Source: Paracamarosporium sp. OC-R06-R3 (taxonomy: Eukaryota > Ascomycota > Dothideomycetes > Pleosporales > Didymosphaeriaceae). Taken from it: a stretch of 64,000 bases of DNA. The DNA lies in contig JACVRA010000171.1 of assembly GCA_019828545.1 (NCBI GenBank), positions 558,001 to 622,000 of the forward strand. Direction: 5' to 3'. Of this stretch, positions 45,494 through 56,904 are shown piece after piece. The notes beneath the pieces were generated by a model. That model searched no databases, was not told the origin of the DNA, and worked only from the letters and a program-made list of their open reading frames with translations. The stretch's first letter is position 1. Each line of letters begins with the position of its first letter. The position numbers and the translations under genes were made by a program.

Positions 45494-47377
45494 TCATTCA
45501 CGCAAGACATCGACCCACCCCACTGGCTTCCTTCTTCCGCCCTCGTATCCCTTCGTCATCCACTCCTCCCCATCGTATCCAAACTCAATTAGCTCGTCCT
45601 CGCTTCCCCACTCCCCATGCCCCATCATACCCACAGGAACCTTCCCCTCTCCCTTCACCGGCTCTACATATCCGACTGGAAATTGTATACAAGGCACACC
45701 CGTAAAGTTTGCCAACCACACATACTCCATATTTCTCACCTGCGTGTTCCCATCCGTCATACCGTGGCTCAATTCACCTTCACCAATTGGCCATCCAGCA
45801 TTAGGCGTAGTGGGAGTTACGATGATGAGACCGGGATGTGTCTGGAAAAGATGTGCGAGATGTTGCATGTGAACTTGACGCAGCTTCTGGGCTAGGAGAA
45901 AGTCTGTAGCTGGGGTAGCGCGAGACACACTGAGAAGGATCTTATTCGGAGGCGTTAGGCCAGCGAGAGATTTTGTAGTGGCAGTTGTCTCGGCGAGAAT
46001 GGTCATGGCATGTGCAATTTGGCCTTGGTGGAGGAGCGGAATGTCGATGTCAATGGTTCTGTAGCCATACTCTGAGACGAGGAATTGGAGGGCGGAGTGG
46101 CAGGCTTGCTGGACGGGTGGATCGGCGCGATCGAACCAAGATTTGCAGATGCCCAAGGTTCTGCTTCGAGAGCTGGACAGGCCTCCGAATGGCTTTGGGT
46201 GCGGGAATTTGCCAGAGGAGCGGTCGGAAGGGTTAGGTGCCGCAAGGGTACGGTAGGAGACATCGAGATCAGCCATGTTGCTGGCAACAGGCCCTCTAAC
46301 CGTGACAGAATTGTCAAAAGAAAGGAGAGGCTCGGTGGAGACTCGTCCATGCGAAGGCTTCAGACCGTACAAGCCACAGTAGGCACTTGGAATGCGAATA
46401 GAACCACCACCATCAGATCCGATGGCAAAGGGGATAAGGCCTGAAGCAACAGCATATGCACCGCCTCCTGTTGACCCGCCGGTGTAATAGCTTGGATTGT
46501 AGGGGTTGAGTGGTGTACCCCAGTTCAGATTGTTGTTCGTGGTGTCTGCGGAACATTAGGTCTGCTTGCAACTTTCAACATTTCCATTGACGAAAGGATC
46601 AATCATACCCATTCCCAGCTCATGCATGCTCAGCTTTCCTATCATTATCCCACCTGCCTCCTCGACCTTGGCCACGCACCAACTCGTCTCCACCTCCTTA
46701 CCCTCAGTATAGTCCCTAGTTGTTCCTATATATCTCTTGTATCCTTTAACATCCAGATCGTCTTTGGCACCAAACGGCACGCCATCCAGTAATCCTAATG
46801 ACTTCCCTTCCTTCCATCTTTTCGTTGAAGCCTCTGCAGCCTCCCTCACAGCATCAATCTTGCTGTCTATGAATGCCGTCGAGTGCGGAGAGCGATTCGG
46901 GATATCCCTCTGGATAAGAGGCAGCAGAGCTTCTACAACGTCGGAAGGTGTAAGTCTGCCACTCTTATAAGCATCGCGGTAATCGGCGACAGTATAGAAG
47001 CGACCGGGCGCGCCTTCGGGCGGGACACGCAGGCTTTGGGAATAACCGTCGCTCGTGGGCGCACTATCCTCGGGGGGAGGTAACCGTATCACCGTCGGAT
47101 CGTATCGTGGCTCCACGCCATCGAGCTCGCTTCGCGATCGAAGAGTGTTGAAGCCTGCATTTCGCCAGAGGATGGTTGGGAGGAGGGGTACGGTCTCAAC
47201 GCTATTATGGTCAGCTAGCGCTGGGCAATCGCTGCGGGCGCATACATACAGCGCAGCCAAGAAGGCCAGTGGACGCCCTTTGATTACTGGATTCTGTGGC
47301 GTAGGAGGAGCTTCGTAGGGCACGTTGCGCGCCTTCGCCTCGGGATAGTTGATGTATGCGGTCCGTGCGCGGTCCAT
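45494..47377 (-). CDS. Amidase signature family enzyme
   Basis: Exons complement(47250-47377, 46609-47201, 45494-46545) give 590 aa. The enzyme hydrolyses amides with a Ser-cisSer-Lys triad. Lys188 lies in GVPFGAKDDLDVKGY, the cis-Ser265 in GGSTGGGAYAVASG and the nucleophile Ser289 in GSDGGGSIRIP; the following YCGLYGLKPSHGRVS is also typical. Intron 1 (47202-47249) is 48 nt, a multiple of three without an in-frame stop, so the frame reads through; I call it an intron because it has GTATGT, GCTGAC and AATAG signals and its removal restores LAAL-VETVPLLPTILWRNAGF. Intron 2 is 63 nt (GTATGA/GCAG), joining LGM-D-TTNNNLNWGTP. First ATG is MDRARTAY. No signal peptide. Substrate unknown. Confidence 0.92.
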
Positions 47378-47881
47378 TGTGGTAGGTAGTTGTCGCAATG
47401 CGCGGCGTTGGTCACTTTCGCCTGGTTGATCCTGGGTGGAGATTTGATTGTATGATTGTAAAGCGAGGCACAAGTGTCGAATAAAAGACAGCAATCTCTT
47501 CGGCACTACGATGGTGTGTGTAAGCCAGAGCTATCCATAGATTCAGCTTAAAGTGCCTAGGTACGAGGTTTCACGTGCTTCGGGTACAAATTTACAACAA
47601 GTTGTGAAGCTGCCATTGCTATAATGCCTAATGTCCTCCATGTATCAAAATGTTTTCTTCCAAGACTCCAGCTCCGTGCCATGCAATAATGTTTCATAAA
47701 CAGTGATACAATCGCCATCGACTCAATACGGTGTTAACCCAACGTTGGAAACGCCTCCCCGTCGTCGCATCTTAGTAACCGTCATCCTCGCAGATATGAT
47801 TGGCGGTGCGTGAGCTTTGTCTTGTCAGCACCTTACTTGCATGAGCTTTTTCCATGCCTGTGTCTGAGCACTATCTGCACT
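47378..47881. other. Intergenic, amidase promoter and Bap31 3' end
   Basis: 504 bp between two minus-strand genes. No gene or repeat recognised. Confidence 0.4.
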
Positions 47882-48765
47882 CTACTGACCCTTGCGGGGG
47901 GTAGAGGATGAGCCCGACACTTGGTCGCCCATGCGGTTGTACTCCTTCTGCATGCTCTCGACCTGCTTCTTCAAATTCTCCATGTCGCGGTCCTTCTGGG
48001 CCAGCTCGTCCTTGAGAGCACCAATCTCACCAGGGCCACCAACATTCTGAAGGGACTTGCCGTTCTTGGCAGCAGGGTCACCCTTGAGGGTCTTGACCTC
48101 TTCTTCGAGACGGAGAACATCGAGGATCATGACGTAAGTTCGGTTGAGGATGAGGGACAAGAAGAGGGTGAAGCCGCAGAGGTACATGTTTCGCTGAGAG
48201 TAGAACTTGCGGGCCTGGACCTCCATACGCTCGGATCCGCCCATGGCAACCGGTCTGAGTGATGTCAGTATTATGTTTGCTCAGTCAATTGTAATTCTGG
48301 CTTACCCGCCGCGGCCGTCGGCCTTGTTGAAGGCTGCCAGCTCAACCTGGACACGATAGACACGGTTGACGCTATCGATAAAGAGGATGAGGATGAAAAT
48401 AAATGTGATCTAGCAGTTCATTAGGTATGCCGCCCATGTGCATCTTTGTCACTATCTTACCTTCATGCCATACTGTAGCTTTGCAATTATAGGACTCTCG
48501 GAAATGAACGTGAAGAGCTTGCGGCGCCATGTAAAGGGTAGAGGGACGATCAGGGCGAGGAAGATGAGCATCTCCGTCACCAGGAGGAGGAAGACCTGTG
48601 CAAAAAGCAAAAGTAAGCATGTGGGCAACATCGTTGGCCTCCTCTTGAGGCTGATGATCAGGGGGACGCGAAAAGCAATACGCCAGAATTGGCACTTGCT
48701 AGTAATTGGTTCTGTACATAGGAAGAGAAGGAGCGAATGCTTACAAGACTGTAGTAAAGCGTCAT
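47882..48765 (-). CDS. BAP31-family ER membrane protein (Yet1/Yet3-like)
   Basis: Exons complement(48745-48765, 48461-48595, 48306-48409, 47882-48254) give 210 aa. It is a polytopic ER protein that handles export of membrane cargo. The 21-nt first exon encodes MTLYYSL; removal of three introns (149, 51 and 51 nt) gives a classic Bap31 N-terminus: MTLYYSLVFLLLVTEMLIFLALIVPLP, then WRRKLFTFISESPIIAKLQYGMK-ITFIFILILFIDSVNRVYRVQ, and after GRGGPVAM the FYSQRNMYLCGFTLFLSLILNRTY helix. A cytosolic coiled coil follows (LRLEEEVKTL to MQKEYNRMG). It ends STPRKGQ, lacking a canonical KKxx retrieval signal. Divergent to the Dus3 gene with 394 bp between starts. Confidence 0.95.
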
Positions 48766-49159
48766 GTTGGCAACGTCGTTGGAAGCTACAACAGGTGTAC
48801 AGTGTTTACGTGCGGGGTCGGAGAGTTGTCGAAAGGCAATGGGTGGGTTGAGAAGGCTGCGGTCTGCTATTTATGCCGAGAGCAGAAGAGGACACGGTTT
48901 GTGCGGCTGATGTATGAGGTGACGGTAAGTGAATGTAAGAGTGCGGGCAGGAACGCGACCAGGTTTGATACGACTGCCTAGCTCGTGAAGAAATACGTCA
49001 CCTCATCGCAGCTTCCGTGGCGCACAGACGTCCTTGTGAGCTAGCCTTTTATGTGCTAGTCGTAAATCACTCTCAAATCTTCAAGCGCCTCTCCACAATC
49101 GCCCCGAAATAGCGATTGACCACGAACTTTGCAGTTCGACTGGGCTGGACATATCAAAA
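48766..49159. other. Divergent promoter region, Bap31 / Dus3
   Basis: 394 bp between the two starts. No specific element recognised. Confidence 0.4.
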
Positions 49160-51498
49160 ATGGCCGGCACGGACAATGGCGATGTGCCTCTGAGACAAGA
49201 GGCGGCCGTGGGACAGCAGGCGAATGGTGGCAAAGAAGAGGTGGACACGAACAGTAAGATGGAAGCGTTGAGCCCAAGAAAAAGAGACAGGCCTCACAGT
49301 GAAGAAAATGAGTCTCCAGGAAGCTCCGTCAAGCGCGTGAAGGGTGTTGCACCCATCAAGACCGAGTAGGTTATGCCCCACCTGACCTACTATTTCTTAC
49401 AACCAACATGAAAAGGTATCTGTTGCACCCGGTCGGCAGTAAGGAAGAGGCAAAGGGCGGTGCCGAGAACGATGATGCTGCTGAGGCTGCTGGTGAACGC
49501 TACCAAAAAGTCGATGCCCGCGATGATCGTCAAGGTGGCAAAGGAAAGAGAGGCAAAAAGGACAAAAAGCAGGGCAAGCAAAATGGCCAAAACACAAGCC
49601 GTTCTTTCGGAACGTCTCGTGATAGACTCCAGCTATGTGCCACTCGAGCTTCGTACCCTGAATTTTCACCTAGAGAATGTCAATTTGGCGACAAGTGCAA
49701 GTTTGAGCACGACCTTCGCAAATACCTGACGCAGGGACGAAGGGAAGATCTCGCGACATTCGGTGGGAAATGCCCTGTCTATGAAGCCAGAGGCTACTGC
49801 CATCTAGGTTGGAAATGTCGATTCCATAAGAGCCACTCTGAGGAGAGGGAGACGGAAGATGGCAGGAAAGAGCTTGTGCTCCTGGAAGATCCCAAGAGAC
49901 AAAATGGCGATTCACAGGCACGAGATTTTGAAGACGAAGTCGGTGTTGTGAATCTCGTGCCGAAGCAAGATAAGATCGATCTTTCGAAAAGGCGACGAGG
50001 AACTCCTAAAGCGGATGCGTATATCGAATGGTCCAACAAGATCGCTGATGCTGAGAGGAAGCATTTTGATTCGCATCAAAAGTCCGCAGAACAGAAGAAA
50101 ATCGAGGCTGAAGACGACATTGATCCGGATGCAAAGGAGGATAACCGAGCGCAGTTTATCGAGCCCCCCTTCAGACCCTCAGAAAAGCGTCGGCTGTACT
50201 ACGGTCCCGAGACTCCCATTCTGGCGCCACTTACAACGCAAGGCAATATGCCATTCCGTCGGTTGTGCGTTGAGCTTGGCGCTCAGGTGACTTGGTCTGA
50301 GATGGCTATGGGACTCCCACTCATTCAAGGCGAAAAGAGCGAATGGGCGCTTATGAAAGCACATGAGTCTGAAGTCCGACCCATCAAGTTCGAAAACAAG
50401 AATACTGTAGTTCGCGGCTATGACAACACCAGGGATATTAAGTTTGGAGCACAGATCGCTGCCAACAAGCCATGGGTCGCCACCAAAACAGTCGAAGTTC
50501 TAACAGCACTTTGTCCCCAGCTTCGTGCCATCGATCTGAACTGTGGATGCCCGATAAACTTGGTGTGCGAGAAAGGTTGTGGTTCTGCATTGCTTGATAG
50601 CCATGCTCGTCTCGAAGCCACGTTGCGCGGCATGAACTACGTCTCTAATGAGGTTCCTATTACAGTTAAGATTCGAATGGGTACGAAGGACGGACAGCCC
50701 ACTGCCGACAAGCTGATCAAACGCCTCGTACTAGGTGGCTATGAAGCTGTTGAGTCTGGCAAGGGCACAGCAGGCGTTGCCGCGATCACCTTGCATGGCC
50801 GAAGCAAACAGCAGCGCTACACTAAGAATGCAGACTGGAGTTACATTGCTGAATGTAACTCGTTGATTGCTAGACTAAAGCAGGAGAAGAACGCAAGGAC
50901 CGACACCATAACCGAAGCTGATCCGCGAGATCTCGCGAATGAAGGGCACGTCTACTTCATCGGTAATGGCGACTGCTACTCTCACGTCGACTACTATAAC
51001 CATCTCGACAATGCCAAGGTAGACTCTGTTATGGTGGCTAGAGGTGCGCTCATCAAACCCTGGATCTTCGAAGAGATAGAAAAGGGCCAATACTTGGATA
51101 AGTCTGCCAGTGAGCGTCTCAGCTATGTAGAAAAGTTTGCCAAATACGGTTTGCAGACCTGGGGATCGGACGAGCTCGGTATTGGTACTACTCGCCGCTT
51201 CCTCCTGGAGTGGCTCAGCTTCTCGCACCGTTATGTGCCGATCGGACTATTGGAGCATTTGCCGCCAAACATCCAGGACCGGCCGCCGCGCTTCAAGGGG
51301 AGGGATGATCTGGAGACTCTTATGGCTAGCGAGAACTACAAGGACTGGATCAAAATCAGGTATGTATACCAAACGCGAAGTGAAATGATCGCTTGGCTAA
51401 TCCGACATAGCGAGATGTTCCTCGGTCCTGCAGCGGAGGGCTTCAAATTCGAGCCCAAGCACAAGTCGAATGCTTACGAGATCGAAGCGGAGGGCTGA
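49160..51498 (+). CDS. dus3: tRNA-dihydrouridine(47) synthase Dus3
   Basis: Exons 49160-49365 and 49416-51498 give 762 aa. It reduces uridine 47 in the variable loop of tRNAs with FMN and NADPH. A charged N-terminus carries KRxR-type nuclear signals, then two CCCH zinc fingers near residues 157 ([11 protein letters not shown]) and 197 ([13 protein letters not shown]), which are the mark of Dus3 versus other Dus enzymes. The FMN barrel runs from about 337: [26 protein letters not shown], the catalytic Cys in [20 protein letters not shown] near 446, [31 protein letters not shown] and [14 protein letters not shown]. The C-terminal helical RNA-binding part is complete. The 50-nt intron (GTAGGT/AAAAG) is placed by phase (KT-E-YLLHPVG); its acceptor is atypical, so this border is the least certain point. 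Confidence 0.94.
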
Positions 51499-52414
51499 GC
51501 TGAAATTACAATCTCCACTGGCCTCAGTCGAACGTTTGTCCATGACATTGCAGCAGCTAGTGTAAGCTAGGTAAACTTGTGCATCGTCGAATTCGAGACT
51601 AGGGTTTCGGCCAAATTTGCCTTCGCTCTAGGCGACGGACGAGGCGCCAGCATGAGATTCCCGAATACATATATGTTACAACCCGAAACCCGCTTGTTGA
51701 AAGTGATCGCCGTCGTCTCGTACGCGATGAGGCAAATCGATCGTTTTGCCGCCTGACTCCTATTCTAAGTAACAGCAGAGGGCGCAGTCCCCACCCACCT
51801 ACCAATTGATCACAATGCACAGATCGTTTCCAAACAGTCTCCTCGCGTAGGTCAGGGGCGATGTGCCCTGCATACGCGCAGGGCACGTGAGTATAGCGCT
51901 AGACCGCATTTGCGATAACCGCCACCCAGTCGCTCGGTACTTTCGCATCCGGCCACCAACTTGCCAACTTTCCCATGCCAATCTTCCTATTAGCGCCACG
52001 ACATCTGTCAACCGCCCGTAGCGTAATGCCCGGGCCTATGAGTTGATAGGATAGCGTTGCGATGGCGCGCTCCGAGCACGAGATTACTGCAGCGCCCTCG
52101 CCGTGCACAGCTCGCTTTGGGACGAGCTGAACGCGCTCGGCACGCGCCATGGGACGCTTTAGGGTTTCCGACTGGATGGCCCAGACGGATCGGGCGATGC
52201 AAGAGAATATGGCAGCCAGCGGGAATGCGGGAGTTGAATGCAGGTAAGGCGTGAGTTCCCTACGTGCCCGTCTTGCACCACGTTTTGTGTAGTACTCAAT
52301 TTCACTTTCGTTTTGGTCCTCTCTCCTTGCTTATGACCACAAATTTCTCTCATTTGTTTACAATCGCATTTGTGTTCTTTCCATTTGCTCAAAAATCGTC
52401 CATGAATCTATATC
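51499..52414. other. Intergenic upstream of ankyrin gene
   Basis: 916 bp between two plus-strand genes. Several 65-95 codon frames on the minus strand have no protein character. The last 150 bp are T-rich with ttcatttgtttac-like sequence, a plausible promoter. A non-coding first exon of the ankyrin gene cannot be excluded. Confidence 0.4.
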
Positions 52415-55400
52415 ATGAAGAGTCTGTCTTGTATCTCGCTTTCAAAGCCACCGGAGGACTCGATGAAACCCCATTGTATTGCGCTTAATGAGGAGGAGGA
52501 CAAAGACACCCATGAGTCTGAGTATAGAGGTCCCAAGCTTCAGACCTTGATAGAGGTTCTAAAGTGTGAGCTCGGAAAGCCCGGACGATCGTCACTCTTG
52601 AATGTACAATTTGGACCCACGAAGCAATGGACTCCACTCTATTACGCAGTTTACTACAACCGAGAGGCAGCCCTGTCACACTTCCTTCGAACAGGAAAAT
52701 CACCAGACGGTCTTCCGACTGCCCAGTCCCCACTCTGCGTTGCTGTGGCAGCTGGCCATGTTGGCATCGTCAAGATGCTCTGCGAGGTGGGCGCAAATGT
52801 CAATACGGGTTGCACGCACAGTGGGGAGACGGCTCTCCATCTGGCCGTAAAGGCCGAGCGCGACGACATTCTTGACGTTCTTCTTCGACAAAAACCCGAC
52901 CTGAATGCTCGAACCTTGGTTACACACGAGACCCCACTTCACTACGCAGCAGCTAAATCGAAGTCTTCCGCAACCGTAACTGCACTACTTAGAAATGGAG
53001 CGAGCTACGGAGCGCTGGACAACGAGGGCTGCACTCCAGCTGAGGTCGCCCTCAAGGCACAAAACCTAGCTGCAGCTATTAGAATCATCCAGGCTGCTGG
53101 CGGAAGATCACGTGAACTCGCAAAAGCGAAACGGTTGCTCTTCGACCAAGTCTTGCAATCACGCTGTCGGTCATCGCTGGATCAAGACTTAGTCGCAGAA
53201 GCTCTCAAACTCACATGCCCTTCCGACTCCACAACCCTGCTAGAAGCTATCAAGACACACGATGCGAGTTTGGTGAAGCTTGTCCTTGATAAAGGTTCGA
53301 GCCCCAATGAAGCAACTGTATCTGATGTGTACCCCATCTTCGCAGCCTTCAATGCTTGTAGCGTGCCCATGGTGCAAGCTCTCGTAGAGCATGGAGCGGA
53401 TATCAGGTTGCGAAACTCGCATGGTCAAAATGTGCTCCAGGTCGCACTCGCGAGTGCTTTATCCCGCGACAAGGAAGCGATCACAAATGTCTTCGACTTG
53501 CTGCTCTCCCGAGGAGCTGATGCGCATACGACTTACTCCGATGGCACGACACTTCTTCATCATGCTGTTGGACCAGAACTGGGTTTGATCAAGGTAGCAC
53601 AGCTACTTCTAAAGCATGGTGTTAACATCAACGCGCAAGATTGTGATGGAAACACTGCGTTGCATGTCGCTGCGACATCGCCGTCTTGCGCTGCCGTGCT
53701 TCTAAAGCATGGCTCAAACGCGAAGTTGAGCAACAAGGATGGCTTCACGCCGCTTTTCCATGCTATAAAAGCCGCAACAAGAGACAACGAACCGGATTTT
53801 CGGCAGCTGATCAAAGTATCTGACATTTGTAAAGCCGAATCGGAAGGAAAAACTGCTCTACACGTGGCTGCTCAGAATGGATTGACTAGCGCAGTGAAAT
53901 TGTTGCTTGAGGCCCGCGCCGATACAACATGCACCGATTCAAAGAAACGCACTCCACTCCTACTCGCTGTCATCTCCCACCAATGGGCAGTCATTCCCCT
54001 TTTTGCTACCAAGCCGGGCAATAATTCGAGGGACGAGAATGGCCTCACAGCTCTACATCACATCGCGATGAGCACCCCGAAAGCTGCGTCCACATGGAAG
54101 CAGATAGCCGCAGCAGCCGCGCCATTCTGTGAAAGGGGCGTTAGCCGGAGTATGAGAGATCAGACGGGCTCTACGCCTCTTATACAGGCAGCAAAGACTC
54201 TTCCCGAAGAGGGCCTACCTATCGTAGAATTGCTGCTCTCACAGAGAGGCTCGGAGCGAAGTAACTGTGTGGCTCATGAGGATCATGAACAGCGTAATGC
54301 ATTGTACTATGCAGCAACTTCGAGCAAAACATCGTTTGTCGAAGCACTGCTGAAGCATGGCTCACCGTTCTCGTTGTGCGAGTGGACGTCGAAGAAAGGT
54401 CCTATCAAGCCGAAAAATGCGGCTAACAAGCGGATGTTAAAGCTCTTTGCCGAACATGAATACATCCGACGTATGGCTAGACTACATCGACAGTCCAGGT
54501 CAACCAACGATAAGTCGTTGTTGCCCATGGCATTGCCAATTCAAGATCTGAGCAACATGCTCACGATGGGCCTTGATCCGAACTGCCTACCTACAGCAAG
54601 TGTTCCGCGCTCACTGCTTTGGGTACTGTTTGATTACAGTATCTCCTCACCGACATTCCCATCAGTATATCTCTACGATGCTCTCAAGCTTCTATTTGCT
54701 TTCGGTGCAAACCCAAATGCAATGTCAGACCGAAAGCCTCCCCACCCACCGAAGATGCACAATCCTCAGCAAGCTTTCATGGCATGCCATCCACTCACCT
54801 ACATTCTCGAGCAATGCCCGCGAGTAAACTTGGACCTAATCAAACTTATTCTCGATAACGGGGCGGACATATCGATTCAATCGCCACTGTACGACAGTCG
54901 ATACCCACTTCACTCCTCTGTGCGAGCGAATCGACTCGATCTCATAGAGGAACTACTTGGTCGAAAAACTCATATCGACTGCAATGATGTTAAACAGCGC
55001 ACGCCGCTTTCTCTCGCAGCCGAAAACGGATCTTCCAAGATTGCCAATTTACTGCTACTTTCAGGGGCGAGAGCAGATGCTGTGGATGTTGAAGGCAATG
55101 GCCCACTTCACTTTGCAGTTGCTGCAGGCAGCGCGCGAACGGTCTCATTTCTACTACGCGCTGGTGCAAAAGCTAGTTCTGAGAACAGCAAAGGCCTTAC
55201 TGCTCTGCGTTGCTTGCCGGATGAATTACCAGACGATGAAAGGCATCAGATCACAAATATATTACAACAAGCCCTAGAGATGGAGCGTCGACAATTGCTG
55301 CTTACAACAGCGAAGCCTAGCGCACGGGAACAACGCAAGAAACCTGAGACTGAAAAAGTAACAGTCAACGAGGGTAGAAAGATCTCAAATGTACCACGAA

Positions 55401-55819
55401 ATGCGTCAGCCCAGCCAGCAATGATCCCTGCCAGCTCACTACCTATTCGATCGTCTAATATTGCATCACCAATTACGAACAACTTCAACCAACCACAAGT
55501 CCCCACCAAAGACATATTGGCTCCAACCACCCCCTCAAAGCCAACGATCAACATACATTATACACCACCCACACCGCCGACCATCCAACCTACCAATACC
55601 CCAGTAAAATCTTCTTTAGCCACCACTGAAGAGCCTCAAAACTCGCGTCAAGCTCCGCGAGTCGATAGCGGGCTTGACCTTTCCAAGGCCACGAAGGTCG
55701 TCCCGTTGCCCGTACTAGAGAGGCAACGAGCCTCATTCGATCCAGCTGGAGATTTTCCCGACGAGAATGATGAGCTGAAGAGTTGGTTGACCGCCAGTAA
55801 GGTGCTGGATCGGCTTTGA
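52415..55819 (+). CDS. Multi-ankyrin-repeat protein
   Basis: Single exon of 1134 aa. About 20 ankyrin repeats cover residues 70-960, for example QSPLCVAVAAGHVGIVKMLCEVGANVN, GETALHLAVKAERDDILDVLL, DGNTALHVAATSPSCAAVLLKHGSN, GKTALHVAAQNGLTSAVKLLLEARAD and GNGPLHFAVAAGSARTVSFLLRAGA. A non-repeat patch around 670-780 interrupts the array. The C-terminal 175 residues are Pro/Thr/Ser-rich and disordered, ending DENDELKSWLTASKVLDRL. No NACHT, kinase or membrane segment is seen, so it is a scaffold of unknown partners. Fungal proteins with such arrays are often lineage-specific and fast evolving. The start is the first ATG of the frame; an upstream spliced exon is possible. Confidence 0.85.
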   Translation: MKSLSCISLSKPPEDSMKPHCIALNEEEDKDTHESEYRGPKLQTLIEVLKCELGKPGRSSLLNVQFGPTKQWTPLYYAVYYNREAALSHFLRTGKSPDGLPTAQSPLCVAVAAGHVGIVKMLCEVGANVNTGCTHSGETALHLAVKAERDDILDVLLRQKPDLNARTLVTHETPLHYAAAKSKSSATVTALLRNGASYGALDNEGCTPAEVALKAQNLAAAIRIIQAAGGRSRELAKAKRLLFDQVLQSRCRSSLDQDLVAEALKLTCPSDSTTLLEAIKTHDASLVKLVLDKGSSPNEATVSDVYPIFAAFNACSVPMVQALVEHGADIRLRNSHGQNVLQVALASALSRDKEAITNVFDLLLSRGADAHTTYSDGTTLLHHAVGPELGLIKVAQLLLKHGVNINAQDCDGNTALHVAATSPSCAAVLLKHGSNAKLSNKDGFTPLFHAIKAATRDNEPDFRQLIKVSDICKAESEGKTALHVAAQNGLTSAVKLLLEARADTTCTDSKKRTPLLLAVISHQWAVIPLFATKPGNNSRDENGLTALHHIAMSTPKAASTWKQIAAAAAPFCERGVSRSMRDQTGSTPLIQAAKTLPEEGLPIVELLLSQRGSERSNCVAHEDHEQRNALYYAATSSKTSFVEALLKHGSPFSLCEWTSKKGPIKPKNAANKRMLKLFAEHEYIRRMARLHRQSRSTNDKSLLPMALPIQDLSNMLTMGLDPNCLPTASVPRSLLWVLFDYSISSPTFPSVYLYDALKLLFAFGANPNAMSDRKPPHPPKMHNPQQAFMACHPLTYILEQCPRVNLDLIKLILDNGADISIQSPLYDSRYPLHSSVRANRLDLIEELLGRKTHIDCNDVKQRTPLSLAAENGSSKIANLLLLSGARADAVDVEGNGPLHFAVAAGSARTVSFLLRAGAKASSENSKGLTALRCLPDELPDDERHQITNILQQALEMERRQLLLTTAKPSAREQRKKPETEKVTVNEGRKISNVPRNASAQPAMIPASSLPIRSSNIASPITNNFNQPQVPTKDILAPTTPSKPTINIHYTPPTPPTIQPTNTPVKSSLATTEEPQNSRQAPRVDSGLDLSKATKVVPLPVLERQRASFDPAGDFPDENDELKSWLTASKVLDRL

Positions 55820-56064
55820 GCATTCTCCTACATCCAAAGCTACACAAAAAGCATCGTATTCGAACAGCATGCTTTATTTCTTTTTACGTACACACCGACA
55901 ACCCCACAGTGATAGGGTCGAGGAACAAGATACCCCTTCACATTGATTGAACGCTGCGAGACAGTATAATAAGTCTATGGACGGTCAATTTTCATTTCGT
56001 AACATAATATATACAGTACAACCCACAGAAAATGTAGAATACATGTGATTAATTGTCGCCATCA

Positions 56065-56904
56065 TCAATCGCAGCCGATCCCTGTGAATGGAACCGCAGT
56101 ACCACAGCAAGTCTTCGCCATGCCACATTTCCAAGGGTCTAAGCAACCATTATAATCTTTGCAGTCATAGCCTGGACAACCCCATAGCGTAGATGCGCAG
56201 CATGTTGTTGTTGTGTATACCTTGTTCAAGGCAGAATCTGTGGAAGAATTTTTCTGGCAAGGGTTTGCCCCCTCGCATTGGCTGTCATGGGTGCATTCTT
56301 CACCTGCTCGTATAAACACGGGCGAACTTATTGTTGGAGGGACTGAAGATGCTACAGATCGATTTGCGGTTGTAGAGGTCTGAGAGGGTGTACTAGTGAG
56401 CGAGGGTCGGGATGGTCGTTTGGTGGAAGTAGAAGTGGGAAGGGAACTTGTGGTGAGGGCGGCCGTGCTAGGTATAGAAGAGGGCTGCACCGACGGGAAT
56501 GACGACGGGATCTGCTACGTATACTTTTGGTAAGTAGCAACGAACGGAAGATTGCGCGTACTTACACTTGAAGGATTGGGGGCTTCGCTCGGATGCTTTT
56601 GTGTGAATAACACGCAGATTATGACAATGGTTGCGGTAATGGTTACGACGACTGCGATGAAGATCCATTTATGCTTTCTGAAGTAGTTGTGAGTCTTCTG
56701 TATTCCACTACCATCGAATGAGTGTTGTTTTTGTGGCCATTTCTCAATGTTTCCGTTGAAGTTGTTGATGATGATATTGTTATGATGGTTGGAATTCTTG
56801 TTCCTGGTGCTCTCTCTATTCGAATAGTTGTTGTTGGCAATTAATGTCGATTCATCTCCTTCCTGAGTGGCATTATCCACTACAATGCCTGTGGGTCGAG
56901 CCAT
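56065..56904 (-). CDS. Single-pass (type II) membrane protein with extracellular Cys-rich domain
   Basis: Exons complement(56566-56904, 56511-56065) give 261 aa; the 54-nt intron has GTAAGT/GCAG borders and is phase 0. The first 78 residues are hydrophilic and Asn-rich (about 25-50 nearly all N, S, H, R, I). A membrane helix spans about 80-100 (WIFIAVVVTITATIVIICVLF) after the basic FRKHKW. A Ser/Thr/Pro-rich stalk follows (about 103-180), then a domain with 12 Cys: GEECTHDSQC, NPC, TTTTCC, LWGCPGYDCKDYNGC, PWKCGMAKTCC and GIGCD. Positive charge on the N-side predicts the Cys domain outside the cell. No family recognised; it could be a wall or environmental sensor. The intron sits between membrane helix and stalk. 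Confidence 0.75.
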
